From Locusta migratoria (taxonomy: Eukaryota; Arthropoda; Insecta; Orthoptera; Acrididae): a stretch of 64,000 nucleotides of DNA. The notes beneath the pieces were generated by a model that saw only the letters and a program-made list of their open reading frames with translations, had not been told where the DNA came from and did no database searches. The DNA is taken from the NCBI GenBank assembly GCA_026315105.1, contig CM048750.1:166622549-166686548 (forward strand), read 5' to 3'. Made by a program: the position numbers and the translations under genes. The first letter of the stretch is position 1; each line of letters starts with the position of its first letter. Shown here piece after piece: positions 1 to 12,351 of this stretch.

Positions 1-224
1 AACAGTGATACAATGTTCCTACAGCATTTAGTAGGACCTAAACAATATAAAAACTCGTCATTTGATGTAAATACACTGTTTGCACTGTTTGGCACTTGTT
101 ATGAGCAATTTAATTATCGGGTCCCACGGACCCAGCCCGACCGTTCCTGGAACTATTTTTCGGCCGGCCGTTCTAGGGTTAAAAGAGGATCTGTAAAGTA
201 CCTGTCATCACCGCCGATGATGAT

Positions 225-1832
225 GATGACCTTTAAGAAATCGTTCACGCAGGAGGACCGCACAAATGTACCATCATTTGATCAACGTACTAATTCCGAA
301 ATTGGGGACATAGCAATAGGTATTTCCGGTGTAGAGAAGCAGCTGAGAGAGCTAAATACGATAAAGTCTGCTGGTCCGGATGGAATACCAGTTCGGTTTT
401 ACAAAGACTATTCTGCGGCATTGGACCCCTACTTAGCTTGCATTTATCGCGAATCTTTAATTCAGCGCAAAGTTCCTAGTGATTGGAAAAAAGCGCAGGT
501 CACTCCCGTTTATAAGAAAGGAAAGAACTGACCCACACGATTACAGGCCAATATCGTTGACATCAGTTACATGTAGAATTTTAGAGCATATTCTCAGTTC
601 GAATATAGTAAATTTCCTTGAAACGGAAAAGCTTCTTTCTATGAATCATCACGGGTTTAGGAAACTTCGTTCATGTGAAACTCAGCTTGCCCTTTTCTCA
701 CATGACATCTTGCGAGCTATGGATGAAGGGCAACAGGCAGATTGTGTTTTTCTCAACTTCAAAAAGGCATTCGACGCTGTGCCACACTGCAGACTGCTAA
801 CGAAGATACAAGCTTATGGAATAGGTTCACAGATTTGTGACTGGCTGGAAGACTTCCTAAGTAATGGAACGCAGTACGCTGTTCTCGACGGCGAGTGTTC
901 ATCAGAGACGAATGTATCATCAGGCGTGCCCCAGGGGAGTGTGATAGGACCGCTATTATTTTCTATCGATATAAATGATCTGATGGACAGGGTAAGTTGT
1001 AATTTGCGGCTGTTTGCTGATGATGCTGTGGTGTATGGGAGGGTGTCGCCTTTTACTGACTGTAATAGCATACAGGATGACTTAGACAAAATTTATAGTT
1101 GTGCGAAGAATGACAGCTAGCACTCAATGTATAAAATGTAAGGTGATGCGCATGAGTAGAAAAAACAATCCTATAATGTTCGAAAACAGCATTAGTAGTG
1201 AGCTTCTTGATGCTGTCGCGTCGTTCTAATATCTAGGCATAACATTGCAGAGCGATATGAAATGGAACGAACATGTAAGGACAGTTGTGAGTAAGGCGGA
1301 CAGCCGACTTCGGTTTATTGGGAGAATTTTGGGAAGATGTACTTCACCTGTAAAGGAGACCGCGTATAAAACGCTTGTACGACCACGTCTTGAGTATTGC
1401 TCAAGTGTTTGGGACCCGCAGCAGATCAGTTAAAGGAAGACGTAGAGGCGGTTCAGAGGCTAGCAGCTATATTTGTTACCGGTAGGTTCGACCAATGCGC
1501 GAGTGTCACGGAAATGCTCCGGCAACTCAATTGGGAATCGCTGGAAGAAAGACGACGATCTTTTCGTGAATTTCTGTTAAGTAAATTTAGAGGGCCGGAA
1601 TTTGAAACTGAGTGTAGTACGATCTTGCTGCCGCCTACTTACATTTCGGGTGAAGATCACAAAGACAAGATAAGAGAAATTAGGGCTCGTACGGAGGCAT
1701 ATAGGCATTCTCTTTTTCCTCGTTCAATTTGGGAGTGGAATAGGAAAGGAATTGCCTAGTAGTGGTACAGTGTACCCTCCGCCACGCACCTTACGATGAA
1801 TTGCGGAGTATGTATGTAGATTTAGACTTTTC
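225..1832 (+). mobile_element. LINE family A copy 1, 5'-truncated, CR1/Rex1-like RT relic
   Basis: This is the RT part of a non-LTR retrotransposon, which would copy its RNA into the genome. Readable RT motifs in order are SAGPDGIP, DYRPISLTS, FLNFKKAFDAVPH, SGVPQGSVIGPLLFS and the catalytic LRLFADDAVVYG, then the thumb and C-terminal part (YCSSVWDP, TEMLRQLNWESLEERRRSF, SLFPRSIWEWNR). The frame breaks near 526-531, shortly before 1120, and near 1430, and stops lie between 1100 and 1230, so the copy is dead. No endonuclease domain precedes it. The true 5' junction is uncertain; RT-like peptide starts near 225. The 3' UTR (taccctccgccac, gcggagtatg) ends in a tgtagat-like tail near 1830. Copies 2 and 3 lie at 13392-14030 and 35706-38105. 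The clade name is inferred from the motif style. Confidence 0.88.
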
Positions 1833-1894
1833 ATACATGCTAAAAGCAGAATTAGAAAAGGTTATTCTTTTTGAGCAACCCCTTTTACTGAGTG

Positions 1895-2115
1895 CAGGGT
1901 GAAGGTAGCCGGGCGATAGAAGGCAGACCCACCGGTGCCTGCGGCGCCCCTGACCCTGGCGACCAGCTGACGAGCAATCTCTCAGAGATTAGCAACAGTC
2001 CAGATCAAAGACCTGCGTCCACAGAACACGCGCTCACTCACGCCTCGGCCACGTGCTAGCTCACGAGCCGATCAACAGCTTTGTCTGCCGAGCCGCCGAG
2101 GCAACGGAAAGAGAC
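1895..2115. other. GC-rich unassigned segment
   Basis: This stretch is markedly richer in G and C than its surroundings and contains several CpG dinucleotides. It lies between a LINE tail and a SINE. I see no open frame or known domain. It may belong to an unrecognised repeat or a decayed promoter-like island. Confidence 0.35.
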
Positions 2116-2159
2116 TTCAAAGATGTCAGCCCATCCGCGTAAAGAATAGGAAAATTCTA

Positions 2160-2376
2160 TTTAATGTCACCATCCACGGCTACGTCATCAGAGACGGAGT
2201 GCATGTTTCGATTGTTTAGATAACGGTGGACAAAGAAATTGGGCGTGCCCTTCCATTGAAGCATTCCGGCATTTGGAATTATTCAGGGGAATCACGGAAA
2301 ACTTTAATCAAAATGGCCGGAGGCGGATTTGAACCGCCATCCTTCCGAATGCGAGCCTACACACAAAACGACACAG
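2160..2376 (-). mobile_element. tRNA-derived SINE, family D
   Basis: On the minus strand a tRNA-like 3' half (GGTTCAAATCC, a B-box for RNA polymerase III) is followed by the body motif TTTTCCGTGATT, then a segment with GGAATGCTTCAATGGAAGGG. The same order is found in the copies at 27840 and, broken, at 23160-23600, which defines the family. The 5' half of the tRNA head is poor. No clean target-site duplication was found. Confidence 0.65.
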
Positions 2377-2439
2377 GTCTTAATTTTATGAGGTCGTGGC
2401 TGAAAACTTATTCCCCCTTGACGATATTGACTTTTTAAT

Positions 2440-5400
2440 TCAAAAACAATTTAATGTCTAAATCTATCTTCGATTTAGAAGTATGAAAAAGTACAATGAT
2501 GTATTTAACACTGAAAAATTAAGTTTCGTTGATCGGTTGTTTGTTTATATTTGCCTTTCTACATCTGGTCTCCAAGGTATGTTATCTTATTTCCACTAGC
2601 ATTCCTGTACAACTAATGTATTTTATGTATGCTTTTATTTGGCGGCAACAACTAATCTGAATAAAATTTATATAGGACCTACACTAACTCGTATGAACAT
2701 GGAATTATAGTATCCCTTAATTTATGAAATATCTTGGAAACTGAAGGCATGCTGCGACACAGAAAAATATAGTGTGTTAACTGTTAGATGGCGGAGCTAT
2801 CCCTAGCCCTGAATCGGTACAAGTCGGTAGATGTCGGGAGGCTTCGGCAGGTGGTGTTTGTTTCGAGGCTGTAGCCAACATTACTGACAAAGTGCTGTGG
2901 GAGGCAACAATTGACGTCTGCTTTCTTATTGTTTGCATACCAGTTTTCTGAGTGTTCCGTTTTGTGTAATACGTAACTTAAGTGAGTGATTCCTGTAGTT
3001 GGTATCGTCATCAAACATTCTCGTGAGTATGCTGCTTTGTTTCACTTACGACCAACATTTAAAGCGATGTGCGCTACCTATACTTTCGCGGTAGCATGCT
3101 GCGTAGTTTGTGTCAGCACTGCAAGACGTAGGCGTGGCTTCTTTCCTCCGCTCGCCTCTCCACGCTGCAGCCAGGGTGTGTGGCGGGGCTTGTTCAATAA
3201 CAGGAACTAATGCAATATTTCGAATCTTAATCAAATTTTAATTTACCGTGCATGGTCATTTTCATGCGGTTAGTAATTAAAAACATATTTTAATCAAAAA
3301 ATCTTTAGCAGTCGTGAATTAAATGACGTATTTAATTTGTGGTATTGATAGTTAACAAGTATTAAATATTTACTAGATTAAAATATCTATAATTGCTAGC
3401 CGCGTGAAAATGAGTATGCACATTAAATTAAAATTTGGTTATAAGTCTGTTATTGAACACTATTGTGTCTTCATTTCTAGTAAGGCGATCATCATCATCA
3501 TCATCATCATCGTCGTCATCATCGTCTCAAGGAATAGGTCCTTCTCGATTCCAAATACAAGAAAAATCATTCATATCTTTTTCTGTATTAAACATTCTAT
3601 CCGAGCCATCGACTTTAGGACCACAGATTTTTATTCTACTCACGTTGCTACCGGCATCTACGTTAAGTAGTCCGAAATTTCTTACGGTTAACAGGGATGT
3701 ATTATAATCTTTTACTTTCCATCAACAGTTACTTTTTTTTTTTTGTTCGAGTTTGAGAAAAGCGTCGGTGTTTTGGCACTCGCTTTCAAGTTCTACCGGC
3801 TATGACTATGAAGAATATTAAAGGGAGCCAGTCTGCATGTTTTAAGTGCTGACCCCAATTGCAACTTGCCTAAACATTGATTTTCGTCAGCAAATCGTTA
3901 TTTGACCACCACACTGTTTCCGGTTTTGTAGAATGAAAGATATCATATGGTACAGAATATAAAAATTGGGCGGTAGTGAAGAACGGAAAAAAGCAGGAGT
4001 CATACCAATAGCTTAATTATGTTTGGGGCTGTCGGAACAGTACTACAAATTACATAATTATTACCATTAATAGCAGATAACAACAACTGAGCACGAATAT
4101 GCGTGGAATATAAAATGTACAGAATTGAAGTTCGACACCTTTCTTCATTGTTTAATTATGGCTCCTATGTGATACCGCAGGAGATGATACGATTCGATAT
4201 GTTTTGCTTCTTACCTAACGCTTCCACAGGTTGTCATGCAATGGTACAAGATTAAAAAGGTACAAGATTATCAGTGGAAATAGATAATCGCACCAGTTGC
4301 TCGGAGACATTATCTGTGAACCTTATCAGGTACGCCAATGAAGGCACTTCGATAAATACTATCTGCTTGTTGATCCAGAAAAAAAAATACCTTGTATATG
4401 CTTTACAACAAAACTGTATATCGCAGCCTTCTAGAAAACACCATCTGTTTATGCCTGCGTTATCTCGTGATTAGATTTTTACTGCTTGTTGAAACTCCGG
4501 GTCGTACGTTCATAGAACAGCGGCCGTTAATAACCACTAATCTTTCCTACGACAATTATGTTAAATATGCAACGCTGCTCTGAACGTGAAATCACGATTT
4601 TCAGAGCAAAAAACGTACCTTTTCGAATGAACAGTTCCATTAATATCTAAGTGCTAATCGCTGCACGATAGCAATAAACAGCGAAACCACTGGGTGCCAG
4701 AGAATCCTATCGATATTAACTCAATCTCCAGGAAAATTTGCATATACACGATAAAATGTTGTTACATAGTTTCCTGGATTTTCGTTCGGCGATGTAAATT
4801 TCAGCATGCTTTCTTGAAAGAGATATATGAGAAACCACGAACGTATCGCGTGTATACGGATGTTGAGAGCTATTTATAATTACACGACTGACAGAGCAAC
4901 TAATGGGAACTGACATAACCATTAACATTTAGGTTCTGAAAGATCTAAACGAAAGTTATTACAAAACTAGATGCATATAACGCATGGCAGCCACACGCGT
5001 TTACATAATCAGGAGGAATTTAATTCATCCACGAAAAGGGGGACCTTAATCATAGTTTGTTTCTTTAATATTGCTTATCAGTTTGGTACACACTTTGTGG
5101 GAGTAACAGACGACGCAGAAACAATCAAATGAAGATTTACACGCTTCTCGTGGGTTCGGGTACCAGGACCGAAAGGGTCACAAACGCCTACCTAACGCCT
5201 GTGGCATAATCTACAGGTGGAGCGTTGTGCATGCAAGAAAGGTTTTAACTGAACTGTCAGCGTACTTTCCCAGGGGAGTCTGGCAATACATCTCATTTTA
5301 AGAAAATTACGTGAATGGAAATATGGAGAGATTAGAGATTTTCTTCTGTTCGTCTTGCGTTTTATTAATATAGTTTGATGATAGACACACAGAAATTCAT

Positions 5401-5965
5401 CTTCACAACATCGTGCCTTCCGAAGTAAACATGTACAAGCAACTACATAAACTTCGAGCAGTTGCAGATCTAAGTTCAGACATCACTTTTTTAATTTTTT
5501 GTCAAATGGTTCAAATTTTATCAGGACGTTGCTACATAATTATAGAATAGATTATGTACTTATTCCGTATATAATGAATACGACATTTCGTAATGTGGAA
5601 CGTGTCAGTTTCATAAAATGTATCTTTACATTATATTTAAGACATCCACTTTTTTAAGTTTTAATTTTCTTTTTCTAAAATTACTAATCTATATCTAAAA
5701 ATTCATCTGCGGTATAGGAGCTGTCGCTCCAAAATTCTTTTAATTTCTTTTTTAAATGGTACTTGGCTATCTGTCAGACCTGACACTTTTTGGTACGTGA
5801 TAAATTACTTTGGCAGGAAAGTGGTGACAAGCTGCCACCACTTTCCAGCCAAAGTTCGATTTAATCTCGAATAGTGAAAATTACCGTTTCTCCTAGTGTT
5901 TTACTTATTCACGCTGCTAATATTTTTTAATTGGTTTGGGATAATAATAAATTTCATAAATGAAT
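2440..5965. other. No gene recognised
   Basis: This is AT-rich sequence with only short open frames lacking recognisable domains. The one clear structure is the (ATC)n tract at 3488. GC content rises around 2840-3190, but no exon-like pattern is convincing there. Confidence 0.6.
3488..3526. repeat. (ATC)n microsatellite
   Basis: Perfect ATC repeats pass into CGTCGTCATCATCGTC. The short open frames across it, with isoleucine or serine runs, come from the repeat and are not genes. Confidence 0.9.
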
Positions 5966-5969
5966 TATA

Positions 5970-7444
5970 TATTCTGATGGCAGTTGCTGAAATAGCTGTG
6001 GGATGGTTGGGACCAAACAGCTAGGTCATCAGTTCCATGACCTCTGGATGGAGTGCAAGCTAGGGTGTGATCGGCTACGACCGTGACAAGAGTAAAATGG
6101 AGGAACTGAAAGGGGGTTAAAATGAAGTAGAACAGGACCAAAACCAATAGAAAAAGCGAGATTCTGCAAGGAACGTCGCGACATATCTAGAATCCCCGAT
6201 AATGATAAGCAGATACAGGAGAACAGTGTATGCTCCTAAATGAGAAGCCTGAAAATGTAAAAATGGAAACAACGTGAATTAAAACTAAGTTGAAAGGAGA
6301 AATGGAAATCGTGAGGTGGAGGGGAGAGCCCCAAACCCTGCGAGCAGCAGGGAGGGCTACAACCCACCCATCCTTTCCAAGCGTCAGCAATAAAATCTTA
6401 TAGCCGAGAGTAAAAACCGCTTTCACGAATAAATCCAAGGACTGTCAGATCCGTGAATCATTCGCCAAAACCGAGGGCTATGAGTGCGGAATTCCGTATT
6501 TGGCACGGAATGCCATGAGAAGCGAACATCCCACTAGCAGGCATTACTCGCGTTTTAGAAGGGGAAACAATACCATATGAGAGCCCATGTGGAAGCCAGT
6601 CGAATGGCACCTTGGAGCTGGCGTACAGCCGAGGCTACCGAGTGGGAGCTGTACCATATGCAAACGACGTCGACGTAGAAAGCAGGGTTGACAAGCGACC
6701 CAACTGAGCTCACCAACCCATTAATGGCGATTAAGAATAGTTAACACAGAACCCTGTGGAACGCTTCTCCTGAATCTGTGGGGAGCTGAAGGAAGAGCCA
6801 ACCCTCACACGGAACATGCGGTGGGATAAAACTGACTGATAAAAATTGGTAGGGAGCCTCGTAGGTCGCAGTCATGGAGGGTACATAAAATATGACGACG
6901 GCAAATGGTGTCATATTCCTTAAGTAAATAAAAACAGCAACAAGATGTTGACGTTTTGAAAAAGCCTTTCTGATTGCCGTTTACAGTCTAAGTAGATGGT
7001 CGATAATAGACCTGTCCTCTCGGAACCCACACTGATAAGGTGACAAGTCCACGTGACTAGAGTACCCAGCATAGTCTGCGGGCAACCATCCGTTCGAGCA
7101 GTTTACATGGCACATTTATCAGGATAATCGGCCGTTAACTGTCCAGGCATGACGGATCCTTACCAGGCTTAATAACAGGAACCAGTATACTGGCCTCCAC
7201 AGCGAGGGACAAACCGTTTGAAGTCAAATGTGGTTAAATGCCTGGAGTAGATATTGCCGTTATGGGGGCTGAGGTGTTTGAGGAGTTGATAATGGATGGA
7301 ATCAGGCCCAGATGCAGAATCATGAGAAGAAGAAAGGGTCAGACGTAGTTCCCATTCCGTGAAGGGTTTGTTATAAGGTTCCTCCCAGTGAGTGGTTAGC
7401 TGCGGGATGATCTTGTCTGGACTCCAGCAATTATGATTACACAC
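5970..7444 (-). mobile_element. I-clade-like LINE relic (RT pieces)
   Basis: Read on the minus strand from 7444 downward, short RT blocks follow in the order of the intact LINE at 60-64 kb. FTEWELRLTLSSSHDSASG followed by PDSIHYQLLKHLSP matches the FTMQELDRALAL / PGPDSIHIEMLKNLSP block. A KPGKD block with LLERMV follows near 7050-7170, then KRQHLVAVF near 6950, VPQGSV-like sequence near 6770, and a YVDDVCIWYSS active-site block near 6660. Many frameshifts and stops separate them, so this is an old copy. The 5970-6200 end contains ggttgggaccaaac, which recurs at 45430. No RNase H domain could be read. Confidence 0.75.
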
Positions 7445-7845
7445 TTTTGTACGTTGAAATTATTTTTTACTCTGATGAATTACCCCAAAATATTATGCCA
7501 TATGAGAAGATTTAATAAAAATAGGCGTAGTAAGCCAAATTACTCATATCTCTTATTAAAATTACCAATAACCCTAAGAGCGTAAGTTGCTAAACTCAGA
7601 AGTTTCTGAAGTAGAAGACGCATCGTCAACAGCCGAACATTTACTTATTTTCAAAATGAGGTACGTTAATCTTGCAAATAAACATCCCCAAAAAGGAATA
7701 TTGGGAGGTTGATCGGCTTTGGATATCTAGTAGTGTAAAGCAAAATACGATAGCTCCGTTCGGTCCAATGACTGCAATCCTGTAGGAAACTAGCTACCGG
7801 AATAAATTGGAAAATGCGTACAAAATGTGCGAAAGCGGCAGAAAG
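7445..7845. other. No gene recognised
   Basis: This AT-rich spacer lies between the LINE relic and a family C SINE. Nothing supportable was seen in it. Confidence 0.5.
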
Positions 7846-7849
7846 TAAC

Positions 7850-8115
7850 AATATTTCGTGTGCCCCAGTGGCCTGGTGCACATCTTTCAACCATAAGCCA
7901 CCTGCGTGTCCCTAACCCAGTTACAACTGGGGAAAGATACCTACAATTTAACGTGGAAACCGAACCACGCGTTGTTTCTGACAACCCCTCACATCGCTGG
8001 AAGGTGCAGGCTGGGTTAAAATGCAGACTGAAAAATTCCGTGGCCCGACAGGGTTTCAAACCGGACCCTTCAGTTTTCAGTTAAGTGCTTTACCCCGAGA
8101 CCACCAGCCCCGATG
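7850..8115 (-). mobile_element. tRNA-derived SINE, family C
   Basis: The tRNA-like head lies near 8115 on the minus strand: an A-box-like TGGTCTCGGGGTAAAGC and the B-box GGTTTGAAACC. The body (gtgtccctaacccagtta, taacgtggaa, gtttctgac, ctcacatcg) is repeated in the copy at 28925-29065, which shows that this is a dispersed family. It ends just before the Harbinger-like element that starts at 8141. Confidence 0.65.
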
Positions 8116-8510
8116 AAAAGAAATGATGATGAAGTAGCAAGGGCCGGTTTGTCAATGTCTCAAGTTCCGGTTAAGATTTTAACTTGTTAGCGGAGAACTG
8201 CATTTGTCAATGTTTCGTTATGAGTTAACCGGACGTTAAAAGATCTCAAACTGGCCGTTAAGTTAACGAGTAGAATTCTGCTCGTTACACGGCTAACTAT
8301 CAGTTAAGTGAGAATCTGTATGAAAATAGATTCCAAAGCGCTAAAATACCGCAATATATTCACGTGATAAGACCGATTTATCGAACAAAATAACAGAAGC
8401 ACTACTGTACATGTATGAGAAACTAGTGTCTAAAGCAGCTTCACTGAAAAATTTTACTGTCATATTTCTCGCCCCATCCATGTCAGTAGCTAGCCGATGA
8501 GTTTGATATA

Positions 8511-8732
8511 TTGCAGATACGTAACATAACCTTAAAATTATTGTTGCGATATCAAAATACAAACTTAATGGTAACGTCTAGTTCAGAGAGAATCGATGTG
8601 ATGAAAATGGTTGGAATAAGTGATTTGGTTGACAATGAAGACTATGTCAATATTTTAGACGATCTAGAGGTCATTGCTCCTATAATGCGACCTAGACGTA
8701 TTTATGTTCGCCCAAATCATTTTGAATGCTAA
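8511..8732 (+). pseudogene. Harbinger-like transposase N-terminal fragment
   Basis: A 73-codon frame ends in RPRRIYVRPNHFE followed by Cys and stop. The pattern R-P-R-R-[IV]-[YF]-x-R-P-N-x-F resembles the segment before the transposase domain in arthropod HARBI1-like proteins, from memory of the family. The family usually continues for 300 or more residues with a DDE nuclease, which is missing. A SINE lies 58 bp downstream. The fragment sits inside matching terminal repeats, which supports the assignment. Function is lost. Confidence 0.55.
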
Positions 8733-8789
8733 GATGCTGCAGAATTAGTTACGCTATTTCGTCTTGGAAACGCTACATGAAAAACTCCA

Positions 8790-8986
8790 AATGTTCAAAT
8801 GTTTGTTAAGCTTAAGGGACTTAACTGCGGGGTTATCAGTCCCTAAACTTACAAACTACTTATGAACTACTTACAAACTAGGACGGCACAAATATCCATG
8901 CCCGAGGGGGGATTCGAACCCCCGACCGTAGTGGCCGTGCTGACCGTGACTGGAGCGCCTCAGTCCCCTCGGCCACCGCGGCCGGC
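8790..8986 (-). mobile_element. tRNA-derived SINE type 1, full length with 12 bp TSD
   Basis: The head on the minus strand starts gccggccgcggtggccgag and includes the B-box GGGGGTTCGAATCCCCC. The tail ends in aaacatttgaacattt-like sequence. TGAAAAACTCCA flanks both sides (8778-8789 and 8987-8998), an exact 12 bp target-site duplication that fixes both ends. It is inserted inside the Harbinger-like element. Confidence 0.93.
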
Positions 8987-9981
8987 TGAAAAACTCCACG
9001 ACCATCTCAAGAGTCCAACAGATAGTTATGTATTTTGTAACTTATCTGTCATAATAGAAAATAGAATACATTATTTATGCCTGCAAGCTAATTAATCCGG
9101 TATTTGGTTAAATTTTACCACCCTTCTAGCCGGGCTGCAGTGGTGACATTGGCACTAATGGTAATGACGGCAACTCAGACGACCAATAAATGTGTTTTCG
9201 TGACAACTTCAATTAAAACGAAACTTATTTTTTCTGAACGGACAAGGATACATACAAGAACCTGTCAACCATAGAGCAGCATGTGATTCCTTTCTCCGAT
9301 CTACAGGAACAGTATACTTTTGCCTATGTGCAAGCTTGCACTAAGATACTACGCACTTGGCATGTTATCGTACAAAGCCCTAAGCATTTTTACTGCCCAA
9401 CAGTTTCCGTGGAAAGCACTGAATTCATTTGCCACACGCGATCATGTCGTTTTTTTCTTCTCCTTCCATGTCGTGGCACCCTGATATTTCTCTATTGAGG
9501 ACACAACACAGTCGCACTAACTTCTTATAAAATTCGAGCTTCTTTCACGTTTGTTTTCCATAACGCCAATTAACAACTATCTGCTAACCTCTTCCCTGAT
9601 AGTTAAATAAGGGAAACAGCTGCTTATTCAGACGGCACTTTCATTTGTTTCTATTGCCAACCTAGTCGAAAAATACCGTACCTTCTCGTTTTCTCCAGGT
9701 TAGCAAACGAGAGGTATCTGGCAATGACAAACGCAATGCACTTAACGAGCACATTTAACTGGACGTTAAAGGCATCTTCTCGTTTACTAACGAGAAGATT
9801 AACGAGAGATGGACGAACCGGCCCTAAGTCGTGTAATTTAGTATTTTCTCATGAATACCCGACTAATACCACTTAGACAAGCTTGAGCAAAAGACAATGG
9901 GGCGTTTTGTCTGATGAATTATCTAACACTGATACAGATAGCGCGAGAATGTAAGGGAAAGCTGGTGCTACGATCACTGGC

Positions 9982-9984
<3 letters not shown>

Positions 9985-10024
<40 letters not shown>
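9985..10024. repeat. (GA)n microsatellite
   Basis: An uninterrupted GA tract of about 20 units. Confidence 0.95.
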
Positions 10025-10028
<4 letters not shown>

Positions 10029-10795
10029 GCAAGAAAGAGAAGCAGCTGTAATAACGAACTGTTGTGTTTGCTGATCAGCTGCTTCCGCACCTCGAGTCCT
10101 CATTACATAGTTGATTAAGGAACAGTAAACAGATTACACAAACACAGTAATTCTGCTCTTGGCATTTGGAAGTAACCAGTCATTGGCAGAAATGAGAGAA
10201 CGGCGCAAAACAGGGCATTTCCGGTGGCCTTTTGTACTTGTTTAACAAAAATGAATTCTCACAAATTCCCACAAATTTTGCACCATAATTTGCATTGCAC
10301 GGCAAAAGTACACTAGACAAACTGCGAAAACAGTCACATTGATTAATTCATTTAACGTTCAATGATAGCAATTGCTTTTCTTGTGGCAAAAAAGAAAAAA
10401 AAAAACAAGAAAAAAAAGAAAAAAAAACAAAAAACAAAAAAGCAATAACTTATGAGAACTAAATTGCTTTTTTCCCTATCAAGGAAATTCTGAAGATTGA
10501 ACTGAACTGTGATAAAATTGTCGCCCCCCCCCCTCCTACATGTCACAGTTCTTACAAGTTCTAACGTTTGGCGGAGTTCAGGTTATGACACCACACATCC
10601 AACAATTGCAGCAGACCACCGTAAGTTCCACAGTAGGAGTACTTTTGACAAAATGTTACCACTAGTAACATGGTGAAAGAAGTACTGGCTGTATTTTAAT
10701 TACCTATATGTATAAAAAATCTGAGGTAAATAATTCGTAGCTGCATTGATACTTATAATCAAAAAAGACCGACAACACCTAGGAATTTAGGGAGC
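10025..10795. other. No gene recognised
   Basis: It holds an A-rich low-complexity tract (about 10387-10442) and a C-run near 10523. Nothing else is supportable. Confidence 0.5.
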
Positions 10796-10802
10796 TGACC
10801 AC

Positions 10803-10878
10803 GTCCTCAAAAATGTTCAAATGTGTAAACCTATTGGACCAACCTGCTACGGTCATTACTCCGTAGAGTTACAAGGAC

Positions 10879-10943
<65 letters not shown>
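10803..10943 (-). mobile_element. SINE type 2 tail running into (CA)n
   Basis: Minus-strand SINE tail (aaatgttcaaatgtgtaaac, then ctattggaccaacctg and the cgtagagttac segment) runs directly into a CA tract at 10882-10943. In the fuller type 2 copy at 23197 the same position holds a short acacacac run. The microsatellite therefore looks like an expansion from inside the SINE. The tRNA head is absent. Confidence 0.7.
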
Positions 10944-10945
<2 letters not shown>

Positions 10946-10949
10946 GAGC

Positions 10950-11640
10950 ATGTTACATCAAACCATGCACAGGTATTTTAATATTTTTTTCGGTTTATAG
11001 TGGACGTGGAAGGTTTGTGCATCAATGCCTTCGATTATCAGGCAATCAAGTCATTGATACCATTCCTAATATGTGTAGCTTTCAGACGTGTCAATTTCTG
11101 TTTACGCATATAATATGGTAGTGAATAGATTACTTTCGCTGCTTTGTAGGACAGTAACCAGGATAACTGTAATTCCAGGACGCAAACTATTTTTAGTATT
11201 AATCAGCATTCTTTGGAAGAAAATTAAAGGGTGGAGTAGAGCTAGCTTCTACAACAATAACCACAATATCATCTTTATCTTTTCTGTGCATATACGTGAC
11301 CACTACCGATACGAGCCACAAAATTTGAAAATGGACCAGCTACAAGTTCCTTTATTTCCTAAATAAATGTAGCAAGTTAACTGAAAAATGGAAGAAGAGG
11401 CGTGTATGACGAAACTACAGTAACCGGCCATGAGGAAAAGCTGGAAGGAATCGTCAGTTTCTCTCTGTTTGGGTCGCATCGTCCTAGCAACGCGTCCGCG
11501 TGGAAATCTTTACTCTGACAAGATGCCGCGTTGCGACGAAACCATCAGCTGCAGAAATAATTTGTGAAAAGTCTGTGATAATCGGTGCCTAGTCCGGCAC
11601 AAATTAATGCATGCTATGCAATCACCACCCCACTAGTTAC
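10950..11640. other. No gene recognised
   Basis: Open frames are short and featureless. Confidence 0.5.
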
Positions 11641-11705
11641 AACATAATCAAATTATTTTTAACAGTTTTATATGACTGCTAACCGGATGCGTAGTTTTAA
11701 GGTAC

Positions 11706-11750
11706 CTGACCTAGTTTCGTTGTCGCTAGGGACAACTTCATCAGAAGAAT
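11706..11750 (-). ncRNA. Hammerhead-ribozyme-like motif, left arm of element (a)
   Basis: Read on the minus strand: CTGATGA (11738-11744), A, GTTGTC-CCTAGC-GACAAC forming a perfect 6 bp stem II with a 6-base loop, then GAAA (11715-11718), then CTAGGTC, which allows a two-pair stem III before the C17 cleavage position. All core bases of a hammerhead are present. Stem I is weak, so the motif resembles the minimal type I form reported in Penelope-like elements. Confidence 0.7.
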
Positions 11751-12351
11751 AAATAACAGTTACCTAAAAATGATAACAGAACAAATATCTTATATAAGGA
11801 AGGATTTTTACACAGGCTGAACAGTGAAAACGTCAGTACTTAACATGAAACATATGACGTCAAACATTATGAGCAGAAATGCTCAAGTCTATTACAAAAA
11901 AAAACAAAAACAAAAAAAAACAAAACTGTCATTCTTGCCATGCAAATAAAATCAGTGTGGTGTGAAGGGCATGAAGGAACTGTCTACGAGGCATCAAACA
12001 GGTAGCCACGTAAACGTGGTGCACTAGGGTGCGCCATAAGTCACGTGGGCAGTACTAATGGTACATAATTACGGACATAATAGTTTACATTATAATATTC
12101 CAGGATTAAATGAAAATTCTAAGTAGGAGCAAATTGTCAGAAGCATGCAAAGCATACGTACTTACAAAAGACACATTAACAGCGAAGTAGACAGTTCCTT
12201 CATGCCCTTCACACCACACTGATTTTATTTGCGTGGCAAGAATGCTAGTTTTTTTTTATTGTAATAGGCGTGAGCATTTCGGTTCGTAATATTGACATGT
12301 GTTACATGTAAGTACTGATGTTTTCACCGTTCAGCCTGTTTAAAAATCCTT

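Larger units (their letters stand above)
8141..9824. mobile_element. PIF/Harbinger-like DNA transposon, decayed
   Basis: The two ends match as inverted repeats: GGGCCGGTTTGTC at 8141-8153 and its complement at 9812-9824, with 12 of 13 bases the same. The flanking triplets are CAA (8138-8140) and TAA (9825-9827), one change from the TWA target duplication typical of PIF/Harbinger. Both subterminal regions are rich in GTTAACG and CGAGAAG motifs. A transposase N-terminal fragment lies inside, at 8511-8732, and a type 1 SINE with its own duplication is nested at 8790-8986. No DDE catalytic core remains, so movement would need a helper. Confidence 0.7.
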
